Assembly: GCA_034435975.1 (NCBI GenBank)
Contig: DAOTWD010000145.1
Span: 186,001 to 250,000 of the forward strand
Source: CAKZQX01 sp034435975
Lineage (GTDB): Bacteria; Chloroflexota; Chloroflexia; Chloroflexales; Chloroflexaceae
DNA length: 64,000 nt
Direction of reading: 5' to 3'
Of the stretch, positions 34,589-43,494 are shown one piece after another; position 1 is the stretch's first letter; every line of letters starts with the position of its first letter. Below the pieces are notes generated by a model that saw only the letters and a program-made list of their open reading frames with translations, was not told the origin of the DNA and did not search any database. The translations under genes and the position numbers were made by a program.

Positions 34589-36013
34589 TTAACCGCCGCC
34601 ACCAACCGGGCCGCTACCGGGAATACCCGGTTCGGTCATATCCCGTACATTCAGATATTCATCCAGTTGTTCATCAGAGAGCAACCCCATCTCTTTGGCT
34701 GCTTCACGCACCGATTTACGCTCGCTGGCCGATTTCTTGGCAACCTTCGCTGCCTGATCATAGCCAATGGCACTGTTGAGCGCCGTAGCGATCGATGGGT
34801 TCAACTCAAGCAACTGGCGACAGCGTTCGCGGTCGGCTTCGATACCTTCCAGACAATTGACGCGGAAGGCATTGCATGCACCGGTCAGGATGCTAATGCT
34901 TTCTAACATAGCGTGCGCCATAACCGGCATCATCACGTTCAGTTCAAAATTCCCATGGGTACCACTGATCGTGATCGTCGTATGGTTCCCCATCACTCGC
35001 GCACAAACCATCATGACCGCCTCGCTCATCACGGGGTTGACCTTGCCAGGCATGATCGATGAACCAGGCTGAATGGCGGGCAAGCGAATCTCAGCCAGGC
35101 CACTGGTCGGGCCACTGGCGAGATGACGCAGGTCATTGACGATTTTCATCAGCGAGACAGCCAGCGTATTGAGTGCCCCAGACGCGTTGACATAGGCGTC
35201 CTTGGCAGACTGGGCCTCGAAATGGTTCTCGGCTTCGTAGAACGACAACCCGGTCGCTGTGCTAATGTAGGCGATCGCTTTTTCCGGGAAGCCAGGCGGG
35301 CAGTTAATCCCGGTACCCGTCGCCGTACCACCCAGAGGCAGTTCAGCCAGTTCATTCGAGGCCGCCTGCACACGCTGGATGCCTTTGCGCACCTGGGTTG
35401 CATACCCCGCAAATTCCTGACCCAGCCGTACCGGAGTCGCGTCCATTAAATGGGTACGGCCACTCTTCAATACATCATCGAATTCGATGGCCTTAGCATG
35501 CAATGAGTCATACAATGCACTCAGGGCAGGTACCAACTCATGTTCAATGGACACACGCGCCGCAACATGCATAACCGTGGGAATGACATCGTTTGATGAT
35601 TGCGACATATTGACATGATCGTTGGGATGAATCAGCTTGCTCCCACGATCGCCGCTCAATTTCTCAGCGCAGAGATTCGCAATAACCTCATTCGCGTTCA
35701 TGTTGGTTGAGGTACCACTACCCGTTTGAAAGATGTCCAGCACAAACTGATCGTCAAGCTTGCCATCGATCACTTGCTGGGCACTCTCAATGATAACCGC
35801 CGCCTTCTCCTGGTCAAGCAACCCCATATCCCGGTTAGCCTGGGCCGCTGCCTGCTTGACAATACCCAGGGCCTTAATAAACGGGCGGGAGAAACGGATA
35901 CCACTGATCGGAAAGTTCAACACCGCTCGCTGGGTCTGAGCACCATACAGCGCATCTGCCGGTACCTGCATTTCTCCCAGTGAGTCCTTTTCAATGCGAT
36001 ATGACCCTGTCAT
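34589..36013 (-). CDS. fumC: Fumarate hydratase class II
   Basis: 474 residues from ATG 36013, where GAGGG lies 7 bases upstream; an in-frame extension to 36094 looks unrelated. The fumarase/aspartase signature GSSIMPGKVNPV (near 325) holds the catalytic serine loop; TGSGTSTNMNANEV is the substrate-binding segment and SQSSND is the B-site region. It converts fumarate to malate in the citric acid cycle, and also in the 3-hydroxypropionate bicycle of green non-sulfur bacteria. It stands alone on the minus strand. Confidence 0.96.
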   Translation of the reverse strand: MTGSYRIEKDSLGEMQVPADALYGAQTQRAVLNFPISGIRFSRPFIKALGIVKQAAAQANRDMGLLDQEKAAVIIESAQQVIDGKLDDQFVLDIFQTGSGTSTNMNANEVIANLCAEKLSGDRGSKLIHPNDHVNMSQSSNDVIPTVMHVAARVSIEHELVPALSALYDSLHAKAIEFDDVLKSGRTHLMDATPVRLGQEFAGYATQVRKGIQRVQAASNELAELPLGGTATGTGINCPPGFPEKAIAYISTATGLSFYEAENHFEAQSAKDAYVNASGALNTLAVSLMKIVNDLRHLASGPTSGLAEIRLPAIQPGSSIMPGKVNPVMSEAVMMVCARVMGNHTTITISGTHGNFELNVMMPVMAHAMLESISILTGACNAFRVNCLEGIEADRERCRQLLELNPSIATALNSAIGYDQAAKVAKKSASERKSVREAAKEMGLLSDEQLDEYLNVRDMTEPGIPGSGPVGGGG

Positions 36014-36179
36014 TATACCCTCGCTCCTTTGCGTCTGCTTATCCATACGACCTGCACCCGATGCACCTGCTGCTTTCAGGCGCCGTGTCTCCACTTTATC
36101 AAGACAACCGTGTACCTACTTTCCATACCTACTGGTCAACCCGATTATCGCAAGGGATGCCTATTGTGTCAACTTTTCA

Positions 36180-36540
36180 GCCGGTTATGCAGAATGGGGC
36201 ACATACCCTTGACGTTGATGCACAAGATTCGTCCGATCGAGGGAAGAAAATATGGTTTTGGGAGAGGAAGCGAAGGAAGATCGTGGCTCAACCAGTGGTG
36301 GTTAAGTTGGAAGAAGGCATGATGCCCGTGATGCTGCACAGTCCTGGATTGGAAGATGGCGCGCCTCTTCTCCACCGATTTCTATGTGATAGACAAGACC
36401 GTTCATCAGTACAAACCAGGCGTGATTCGCCGCCTGGTACACAAAATCTCATATCGACATCCTCTATGCCGATGCACCACAGGGTGTCTTTATGCATTGG
36501 ATTTTTGTTTGATATTCCCGCGACGTTCTGCATTGTTGCT
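36180..36540 (+). pseudogene. Possible transposase remnant
   Basis: Two plus-strand frames together give a trace like the core of an IS4-type DDE transposase. One reads KRRKIVAQPVVVKLEEGMMP and LHSPGLEDG. After a frame change at about 36355 it continues RLFSTDFYVIDKTVHQYKPG, resembling the common LFSTDL...TI..YYKARF stretch. No start, ends or inverted repeats are visible. The resemblance is by eye only and could be accidental. Confidence 0.25.
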
Positions 36541-36660
36541 TGAGCATTTAGGCATATGAGCGTCTCGAGCACCGATAACAGCATGATGGGTTCGTTCGCA
36601 ACCAGACCGCCGTGCGTTCGTATATGCACAATGACAGGTGAACGAGTCCCTGTACGCCGC

Positions 36661-38301
36661 TTACATCAGGGGCACCCGTAACTCCACCGTCGTACCAACC
36701 CCTATTTCAGAACGAATGCGAAAGTCCGCCCCAATTAAACGCGCACGTTCCTTCATATTCAGCAAGCCTAGATTGTTGCGTACTGTGCGACTGGCTTCGA
36801 CATGCGCCACGTCAAATCCCTGGCCACGATCACGCACACTGACGATCAAATAATCTTCTTCGGCATACAGGTAAATCGTGATTTCTGGGGCTTCAGCATA
36901 TTTACGCGCATTATTGACCGCCTCCTGCACAATCATGAAGGTCGCGGCCTCGATCTCATGTGATAGAGGCGGAATAGTGGCCGGAGCTTCGAGGCGCAAT
37001 TGAATACCGCTCCCAGAAAAATCACGCCAGCGTGCAACATACTGCTGGAGTGTGACCAGCAAGCCCTGCGTTTCCAGTCCAAGCGGGCGCAACTCGAACA
37101 ACAACGTCCGAATATCATAGCTAGTCTTGTTCACCAGTTCGGCCAGCGTATCGAGTTCAGAACTGACCCGTTCAGGCATTGCCGTGAGCAACCGTTTGAT
37201 AAACTCGATATTCATGGCAATGGCAGCAATACTCTGGGTTGGGCCGTCATGCAGATCACGGGCAATTGCGTGCCGTACTTCTTCTTCTTTGGTCAACAAG
37301 CGATCGCGTTCTTGCTTCAAGCTCTGATACAGGCGTGCATTCTCAATCGCAATTCCGGCCTGTGATGCCAACGTGGTCAGCAACTGCATATCCTGCTCGG
37401 TGAAGAGCGCTCCGTTACGCTTATTAAGCAGTTGCATCACCCCGACCATACGATCCTTCACACGCATCGGCACACACAGGATCGAGCGCGTGACAAAGTC
37501 GACCTCCCGGCCAATCCCATCATACCAGCGTGGATCTTGCTTCACATCGTTCACGATTTGCCCGATACCATGAGAGGCTACCCAGCCCGCGATGCCTTTA
37601 TCAGCGGGCATACGCAGTTCTTGCGTTTCGTTCAAAATCTCAAGGACGAGTTCGTTGCGTTCCTCATCCAGAATAAAGATCGAGCAGCGTTCAGCACCAA
37701 CGACTTGCGGTACCCGCTGCTTGATGTCGTTGAAGAGACTGGAAAGATCTAAATTCATGGAGAGTGACTGGCCGATTTCATACAAGAGATGTAGCTCTCG
37801 TAGATCACGTTCAGCTCGACGTAACATGGCCAGTTTATCCGCCTCGCCACCAATCGCTCGCACCAGGAGGATCAGCAAATCTTCATCGGCTTTTAAGTTT
37901 GCCGGCAAGCCTGCCTGTTTTTCCAGGCTCGTTTCCGTGACCACCAGATGAAGCAGGCCGACACTCTGCCCACTACTTTGTAATGGTAATTCGAGCAACT
38001 CACGCCCATCTTCAAGGGAGTAATAGCCAATCGTCGGCTCATTCCCACTGTCACGACGCGTTGAATCAGTACGTGCCTGTTCAATCAGGGTACGTGCTTC
38101 GAGATCAAGCGGGCCATATTCCAGACGTACGACTTCTCCATGCGGCGTATGATAGATCAGCATACCTGCCTGGGCCGGCCAGAACGCCACCAGACGTTCC
38201 AGGGACGCTTGCAGCAATTCGATCACATCATGGTAGCCACCAGCGACTAGAAGCTGGCTGAGGGTTTCTAGTTGACGCGAATCAAGTGTCAGAGGGGACA
38301 T
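36661..38301 (-). CDS. GAF-domain sensor histidine kinase, DegS/NarX type
   Basis: 546 residues from ATG 38301 (CGAGG upstream). There is no membrane segment. An N-terminal GAF-like region (about 10-150) is followed by a clear GAF domain (about 175-320: GAERCSIFILDEERNELVLE ... SILCVPMRVKDRMVGVMQLLNKR). A HisKA_3 domain with His351 in ARDLHDGPTQSIAAI follows, then an HATPase (FMIVQEAVNNARKYAEA, NLGLLNMKERA). A LuxR-type regulator would be the usual partner, but none is adjacent. The kinase at 44.9 kb is a paralogue. A consensus promoter lies about 90 bases upstream. Confidence 0.92.
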   Translation of the reverse strand: MSPLTLDSRQLETLSQLLVAGGYHDVIELLQASLERLVAFWPAQAGMLIYHTPHGEVVRLEYGPLDLEARTLIEQARTDSTRRDSGNEPTIGYYSLEDGRELLELPLQSSGQSVGLLHLVVTETSLEKQAGLPANLKADEDLLILLVRAIGGEADKLAMLRRAERDLRELHLLYEIGQSLSMNLDLSSLFNDIKQRVPQVVGAERCSIFILDEERNELVLEILNETQELRMPADKGIAGWVASHGIGQIVNDVKQDPRWYDGIGREVDFVTRSILCVPMRVKDRMVGVMQLLNKRNGALFTEQDMQLLTTLASQAGIAIENARLYQSLKQERDRLLTKEEEVRHAIARDLHDGPTQSIAAIAMNIEFIKRLLTAMPERVSSELDTLAELVNKTSYDIRTLLFELRPLGLETQGLLVTLQQYVARWRDFSGSGIQLRLEAPATIPPLSHEIEAATFMIVQEAVNNARKYAEAPEITIYLYAEEDYLIVSVRDRGQGFDVAHVEASRTVRNNLGLLNMKERARLIGADFRIRSEIGVGTTVELRVPLM

Positions 38302-38397
38302 ACATACCTCGTAGGTGAGCAACTTCTCGCACACATTCACTTTACCGTATACTACCTGGTGTTGTCAATGCTTCTAATGTGTGGGGATCGAACCGCC

Positions 38398-38427
38398 ATT
38401 ATACTATGGTCTGTCATGGTATGTCAA
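38398..38427 (-). promoter_or_regulatory. Consensus sigma-70 promoter for the GAF histidine kinase
   Basis: On the minus strand, TTGACA (38427-38422) and TATAAT (38403-38398) are both perfect matches to the vegetative consensus, separated by 18 bases. Transcription would start near 38391, leaving a leader of about 90 bases before the kinase ATG at 38301. This is the best promoter match noticed in the window. Confidence 0.7.
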
Positions 38428-38905
38428 TATCCTCGCAAATCGCTGGAGCTATGTTAATTGTGCGGGACGGCATCCACCATGTTCATGCCATATCTTGCCA
38501 GCGAAACACGTCGGTGATCATACTTCGTGTTACAAGTATCTCCTGGAATAGAACTATCCTATCCTATAGGTTAACTGCTCAACTGGTGCGAGTAGATGTG
38601 GATGTCATACATCATCCGGTGACGAACGTGCCAGACCTGTGCTGGGCAGCATGAAACCTGACCCGCGTGCCAGTTGTGCGCTTGCTACGATGCTCAAAAT
38701 ATTTGTTTCGCCCTATCAGTATTTGTGCATAAGATTCTGGAGAACGCCATAGATCGTTCCGTTTCTGCTGACTAGAAAGCCTTATTACGATACTCAAATT
38801 GGTAGAGGATGATCTACTGAATGTGCTATCGTGGGATAGAAGCAAAAGTTAGGCAAAAATGAGTATAATAGACCACAACAATAACCCTGGTCCAAGAAAG
38901 GAGTC
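38428..38905. other. Intergenic region, mostly featureless
   Basis: No gene is supported. A TATAAT box at 38864-38869 may be the -10 region for the small membrane protein that follows; no good -35 box accompanies it. No repeats of note were seen. Confidence 0.4.
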
Positions 38906-39136
38906 ATGACTATTATGGATGATCAGGCGCACAATCATACCGTGTTCGGGTTACTGGCAGGGACGGTTCTCGGCGGCACGGTTGCGCTGATACTGTTTGG
39001 GTTGACAGGGAAGGCAATGTTTGTTCTGGCAGTTGCCCTCGGAACAGGCCTCGGATTTGTGATCGGGTTCAGTAAAGACCGTGCGCTTCGGCAGGAGATC
39101 AATAACGATCCAGCAGGTCAGGTTGTGCGTGAATAG
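38906..39136 (+). CDS. Small two-helix membrane protein
   Basis: 76 residues. AAGGAG stands only two bases before ATG 38906, while the in-frame ATG at 38915 is 11 bases away, so the start is uncertain by three codons. Two glycine-rich hydrophobic segments (VFGLLAGTVLGGTVALILFGL and AMFVLAVALGTGLGFVIGF) form a hairpin in the membrane, followed by a charged tail (SKDRALRQEINNDP). The family is not recognised. A strong hairpin lies 70 bases downstream, so it is probably a single-gene transcript. Confidence 0.65.
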   Translation: MTIMDDQAHNHTVFGLLAGTVLGGTVALILFGLTGKAMFVLAVALGTGLGFVIGFSKDRALRQEINNDPAGQVVRE

Positions 39137-39204
39137 CTACGACCAGGGTTCCATACCATCATAGCTCTTTGATCAGAGTGTGAACCATACAAACGTATCA
39201 GTCT

Positions 39205-39242
39205 GAAATCCCCCTGGTAGCCGATACGACTGGGGGGATTTC
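39205..39242 (+). terminator. Hairpin after the small membrane protein gene
   Basis: GAAATCCCC (39205-39213) pairs with GGGGATTTC (39234-39242), with one further C-G pair inside and a loop of about 17 bases. No T-run follows on the plus strand, but A and T bases at the stem base make it terminator-like in either direction. It lies about 70 bases after the stop codon. Confidence 0.5.
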
Positions 39243-39503
39243 TGGTTATCCTGACAACACCAGAGGCATCTACTTGTCTGACCAGGCACACAGGCAATAC
39301 TTTAGTTTAAGGTTGAGCCACACATCCCTCCCGTAGCCGGGGGATAACGTGGATTGTGAGGTAGACTACATGCAGGAATACCATTTTATGGCGTGTGGGA
39401 GCCTTACTCCTGCCTGCACACACATAGCGTGCGCATTCTACAATGCCTGCGCATGTCACAATGCTGTATATATTTTTACTATACACAATAAGGAGAGATT
39501 AGT

Positions 39504-39725
39504 ATGAGTAACAAGAAACAGTGGAACGAACTGACTGGACAGGAAAAAGTAGGACTGATCGGGTTGAGTACGATCCAGCTGGCGTTGCTGGGGGCCGCAC
39601 TGTGGGATATTTGTCACCGCCCAGCCACCGAGATTAACGGTAAAAAGTGGGTCTGGACGATGGTATCGTTTCTTAATTTCGTCGGGCCCCTGGCGTATTT
39701 CAAGTTTGGTCGCAAGCATGGCTAA
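39504..39725 (+). CDS. PLD-nuclease N-terminal-like small membrane protein
   Basis: 73 residues; AAGGAGAG lies upstream of ATG 39504. It has two hydrophobic helices with the pattern LWDICHRPATEINGKKWVWT followed by FLNFVGPLAYFKFGRK. This matches the short PLDc_N family (ALWDL..RP...I.G.K..W.....NF.GP..Y...GR), found at the N-terminus of cardiolipin synthases or, as here, alone. These stand-alone members have no known activity. It precedes the GerMN-type exported protein by about 85 bases. Confidence 0.8.
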   Translation: MSNKKQWNELTGQEKVGLIGLSTIQLALLGAALWDICHRPATEINGKKWVWTMVSFLNFVGPLAYFKFGRKHG

Positions 39726-39811
39726 GTGAAGGCTGCCAATCACCAGTACAGCCCGGCGGGCACTGGTAGATCCTGGCGCGTTAAACAGACAAAGGAAGAG
39801 CGTAACACACT

Positions 39812-41266
39812 ATGTTTAGGCAACGACGTAGATGGCACGTGCTTGTCATCGTTCTGTTGGGCAGCCTGCTTGTGCTGCCAGTTATGACCGCCCGTGCAAC
39901 ACCAGCGGTTGATGCACGGTTTTTTGACTACTATCACCAGCATCAGGGCATCCGTATTCTGGGCTATCCCCTGACCGAACTGGTAGAAGTAAACGGCTAT
40001 GCGGCCCAGTATTTTGAGAAGGGGCGGATTGAAGATCACCGTCACGAAGTGACTGATCCACGCTGGGCATTTATGTATGGCCGCCTCTCCGCCGAACTGA
40101 TGGAACGTGACCCGCAAGGTCAGGTGAACAACACCAGTATTACCTATGCCGATCTGGCCTATGCCCATCGCGCCGAATTGCGTGTTCCGGCCCCAACCGG
40201 GTTCCTGGGTGGAACTACTCCGTCGCGCAATGGCATGTTCGTACCGTACGATGCGCAGTTGCGCCCTGCACCCGGTTATATTGTGCCGCTCTATTTCTGG
40301 ACATACATCAACCGCAACGATCTGTTTCCTGGCGGCTGGCTGCACGATGTCGGGTTGCCGATGACCAATGCGTTTCAGGTTGAGACTTACAAAAACGGTG
40401 AGCGCCGCGATATTACTATGCAAGCCTTTGAGCGAGCGGTGTTGACCTATGATCCACGCAACCCACGCGAATGGCAGGTTGAGCGCGGCAATATCGGGGC
40501 TGATGCGCTGCGTACAGCGCCTGCTAACGGCCAACCCGTCACCAGCAACATCGAGATCCCGCGTCCCAACGAACAAGTGACGCTGCCAGTACATATTCTG
40601 GCCCGCCTGGGTAATCCAGGTGAGCAGGTGGTGGCAACCCTGCGCTGGCAGGATGGCACAGAGGTATCCAATATCTACACCCTGCTTGCGGGTGAGGATG
40701 GGCGCGGCTTGCTGATTGACAACCTGGACTGGGTCAACCTGCCACAGCCGCCCCAACCCGCTACTCAACCGGCAACGATCACCATTCGCAATACGGCTGG
40801 CACGGTGCTGGCACAGCAGTCGGTAGTGGTGTTGAACGCGGATGACCCGAACACACAGGAGATTATGCTGTACTGGACGGTGAGCGGTGCACCGACGGTG
40901 CAACCGCAGCAGCGACGCATTGTGCGTACCGAACAGGTCGGTACCGCCGCTCTGGAGGAACTACTCTGGGGGCCACCAGCCGTCAGCCAGGTTGGGTATG
41001 GCACCGCACTGCCTACACCGATCGAGGTTCTTAGCTATCCTGGCCGCCAACCTGATTGGGGGCCACGGGTACGGTTGCTACGCCTGACGATTGAGGATGG
41101 CATCGCCACTGCCGACTTTTCGCGGGAGATCCAGGCCTACGGTGGTGGTTCGGCACGTATGCAGGCTATGCGTGACCAGGTGACGCAGACGCTGCTCCAA
41201 TTTCCGACGATCACCGAGGTGCGTATCGCTGTTGACGGTCAGAGTGAGGGGGTGCTGCAACCATAG
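39812..41266 (+). CDS. Exported protein with LGFP-like modules and C-terminal GerMN domain
   Basis: 484 residues with a signal peptide ending TARA (about residue 29). An LGFP-like module at 33-105 shows ILGYPLTEL...G.AAQYFEKGRIEDH, and a second weaker one lies near 165-220 (VGLPMTNAF..., MQAFERAVLTYDP). A Gmad2/Ig-like stretch (about 245-330: IPRPNEQVTLPVHILARLGN) precedes the GerMN domain (about 345-480: AALEELLWGPP, IATADFSREIQAYGGGSARM). GerMN domains occur in envelope lipoproteins and spore-germination proteins; here sporulation is not implied. It is probably a cell-wall-associated protein. Confidence 0.82.
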   Translation: MFRQRRRWHVLVIVLLGSLLVLPVMTARATPAVDARFFDYYHQHQGIRILGYPLTELVEVNGYAAQYFEKGRIEDHRHEVTDPRWAFMYGRLSAELMERDPQGQVNNTSITYADLAYAHRAELRVPAPTGFLGGTTPSRNGMFVPYDAQLRPAPGYIVPLYFWTYINRNDLFPGGWLHDVGLPMTNAFQVETYKNGERRDITMQAFERAVLTYDPRNPREWQVERGNIGADALRTAPANGQPVTSNIEIPRPNEQVTLPVHILARLGNPGEQVVATLRWQDGTEVSNIYTLLAGEDGRGLLIDNLDWVNLPQPPQPATQPATITIRNTAGTVLAQQSVVVLNADDPNTQEIMLYWTVSGAPTVQPQQRRIVRTEQVGTAALEELLWGPPAVSQVGYGTALPTPIEVLSYPGRQPDWGPRVRLLRLTIEDGIATADFSREIQAYGGGSARMQAMRDQVTQTLLQFPTITEVRIAVDGQSEGVLQP

Positions 41267-41343
41267 CCGCACGTTTGGTCAACTCATTTTTCGCCAATAT
41301 GCGCTATAATTTTGACAGAGGTTTCGTGAAATATTAGGGTAAA

Positions 41344-41859
41344 GTGGTGACCGTGCTGAATCAACAACGACGGGTCTGGCTACTGCCCCTCATGATTTGT
41401 GTGGCAATCATCGTGTTTGATCAACTGAGCAAGCAGTGGATCGTCAACCGCCTGGGACCAGTGCCGCTGATGGATGCGATTCCGTTAGTGGGGAATGGGG
41501 TGCAACTCATTTATTCGCGTAACACTGGAGTGGCATTTAGCCTGTTGCAAGGTGTGCCCCAACTCCTGACTGTGCTGGCTCTGCTGATTACTGCTGGAGT
41601 AATCTATGTCTATATCACCCAATTGCCGCGACAGAATCTGGCGGTTCAAATCAGCATTGGCCTGATTGTCGGTGGGGCACTGGGCAACCTGATCGACCGT
41701 ATCGTCCTGGGCTATGTGATTGATTTTATTCAGGTCGGATGGTGGCCAGTCTTTAATGTTGCTGACAGCGCCATTTCGCTAGGGGCCATACTGCTGGTGC
41801 TGACGCTGGTACGACTTGATGCTATACGGAACGCTCGGTCGCAGACAGCAGTACAGTAA
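41344..41859 (+). CDS. lspA: Lipoprotein signal peptidase, copy 1
   Basis: 171 residues with four transmembrane helices. Catalytic aspartates are Asp118 (GNLIDRI) and Asp141 (FNVADSAIS). The conserved IYSRNTGVAFS and DQLSKQW motifs are present. It cleaves prolipoprotein signal peptides after lipid modification at the membrane. The start is GTG 41344 (GGGTAAA upstream), with GTG 41347 possible. A TATAAT box at 41305-41310 is the likely -10. A second lspA follows 17 bases later. Confidence 0.96.
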   Translation: MVTVLNQQRRVWLLPLMICVAIIVFDQLSKQWIVNRLGPVPLMDAIPLVGNGVQLIYSRNTGVAFSLLQGVPQLLTVLALLITAGVIYVYITQLPRQNLAVQISIGLIVGGALGNLIDRIVLGYVIDFIQVGWWPVFNVADSAISLGAILLVLTLVRLDAIRNARSQTAVQ

Positions 41860-41876
41860 CCGTCAGGGCAACCGGT

Positions 41877-42455
41877 ATGTCTCCTGGATTACAGTCGCGA
41901 TGGCAACGCTGGGGTATACCTGGCATCATCGCGTCTGGCTTACTGGTGTCGGATCAGCTCAGTAAATTCTGGACGATCCAGCATCTTGGCCCGATCCCTG
42001 GTAGTCGACAGATTTTTGTGATCGATGACTGGTTTAGCTTGATCTATGTTGCCAATACGGGCATTGCCTTCGGGTTGCTCCCCAATCTGTCCAGAATCTT
42101 CATCGTCACATCGTTACTCATCAGTGCCGGGGTGATTTATGCTTATCTGTTCTATCTCCCCAATCACAGCTGCCGGGTCAAAGTGAGTATCGGGTTGATT
42201 ATCGGCGGTGCACTCGGTAATGTGCTAGACCGTATTCAATGGCGACATGTGATCGATTTTATCAAGATTGGCTGGTGGCCAGCATTTAATCTGGCTGACA
42301 TCGGTATCAGTATAGGTGTTCTCATTCTGGCTGTTTATCTGCTGTTCATTGATGATTGTGAGTGTGAACATACAATGCCGCAGGACGATGCGCTGCTGAC
42401 GAAACTGTTGTATGGTGAGCCGGATGGATCACCTGTTGAGTCAGAAGAAGGGTAG
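41877..42455 (+). CDS. lspA: Lipoprotein signal peptidase, copy 2
   Basis: 192 residues, a tandem paralogue of the previous gene. The spacing of key residues is identical: Asp118 (GNVLDRI) and Asp141 (FNLADIGIS), with DQLSKFW and YVANTGIAFG. Because both aspartates are retained, it should be active. It differs by a longer, acidic cytoplasmic tail (CECEHTMPQDDALL...) of about 30 residues. The stop codon is 7 bases before the rluD start, so the two lspA genes and rluD form one transcription unit. Confidence 0.94.
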   Translation: MSPGLQSRWQRWGIPGIIASGLLVSDQLSKFWTIQHLGPIPGSRQIFVIDDWFSLIYVANTGIAFGLLPNLSRIFIVTSLLISAGVIYAYLFYLPNHSCRVKVSIGLIIGGALGNVLDRIQWRHVIDFIKIGWWPAFNLADIGISIGVLILAVYLLFIDDCECEHTMPQDDALLTKLLYGEPDGSPVESEEG

Positions 42456-42462
42456 GCATGAA

Positions 42463-43425
42463 GTGGCAGATACGACCGAATCCAATGATACGCTTGATCA
42501 AGCTGTCATCGAGTTGCGCGTACCGTTGCAGCCAGCGACAAAACGCCTGGATCGCTATGTTGCGCTGACCGTTTCGAGTTTGTCACGCTCGTATGTGCAG
42601 CATTTGATTGCAGCCGGACATATTCTGGTGAACGAGCGTCCATCACGCGCCAGCCAGGTAGTGCACCCCGGTGATGTTATTCTTGTGCGTCAGCCTGTGC
42701 CTCGACCAACCGCACTGGTGGCAGAAGAATTGCCATTAACAGTGGTCTATGAGGATGCCGATCTGGTGGTGATCGACAAAGCCGCCGGCATGGTTGTCCA
42801 TCCTGCGCCTGGACATCCTCGTGGCACACTGGTCAATGCATTGCTGGCACGCTATCCTGATATACGCGTCGGCATGGAGTTACGTCCCGGCATTGTGCAT
42901 CGCATCGATCAAGACACCTCCGGGTTGCTCGTGGTAGCACGGCACGAACAGGCGCTACGGGCGCTCACGGCACAGCAGCAGGCACACGAGATGTACAAGG
43001 CGTATCTTGCCGTGGTGGAAGGGCCAATCAAGGAACTTGAGGGGATTATTGATGCCCCAATTGGCCGCCATCCCCGTGATCGCCAACGGCAGGCGGTGGT
43101 GCCTGATGGCCGAGCAGCGCGGACACATTACCGGGTGCTGGAGCAACTGGGAGCCTATACCCTGGTGGAGGCACGGTTGGAAACGGGGCGCACCCATCAG
43201 ATCCGCGTCCATTTTGCGCACCAGCAACGCCCAATATTGGGCGACCCACTGTATGGGCGGCGCAAATCACGCCCAACATTCGGGTTGCAGCGCCAATTTT
43301 TGCATGCCTATCGGCTCGGTTTTGTGGTACCATCCAGTGGTGTATGGCGTGAATTCACTTCTCCGCTACCTGCCGATCTTGCGCACACGCTGGAGAAGCT
43401 GCGCTCGTTGGTACGTACTGTGTAG
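42463..43425 (+). CDS. rluD: 23S rRNA pseudouridine synthase, RluD family
   Basis: 320 residues from GTG 42463 (AGGGTAGG upstream); an open extension to 42412 overlaps lspA2 and is unlikely. An N-terminal S4 RNA-binding domain (RLDRYVALTVSSLSRSYVQHL) precedes the catalytic domain, with Asp149 in VHRIDQDTSGLLVVA and the conserved TGRTHQIRVHFA. It converts uridines of 23S rRNA helix 69 or a similar site to pseudouridine. Its position after lspA is a very common bacterial gene order. Confidence 0.94.
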   Translation: MADTTESNDTLDQAVIELRVPLQPATKRLDRYVALTVSSLSRSYVQHLIAAGHILVNERPSRASQVVHPGDVILVRQPVPRPTALVAEELPLTVVYEDADLVVIDKAAGMVVHPAPGHPRGTLVNALLARYPDIRVGMELRPGIVHRIDQDTSGLLVVARHEQALRALTAQQQAHEMYKAYLAVVEGPIKELEGIIDAPIGRHPRDRQRQAVVPDGRAARTHYRVLEQLGAYTLVEARLETGRTHQIRVHFAHQQRPILGDPLYGRRKSRPTFGLQRQFLHAYRLGFVVPSSGVWREFTSPLPADLAHTLEKLRSLVRTV

Positions 43426-43494
43426 TATGCATATTATGCTACAATGCACATGCTTCGAGTGGATAAGAGTAGCTACAAGGAGGTAGGATTCGCA

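Noticed and set aside
34261..34779. 172-codon plus-strand frame at the fumC 3' end
   Set aside because: Half of it is antisense to fumC and the rest crosses the palindrome; no ribosome site or domain.
38380..38400. tRNA-like GGTTCGATCCCC sequence on the minus strand
   Set aside because: It resembles a T-arm, but no acceptor, D or anticodon stems can be placed around it. The sequence instead begins just after a consensus -10 box.
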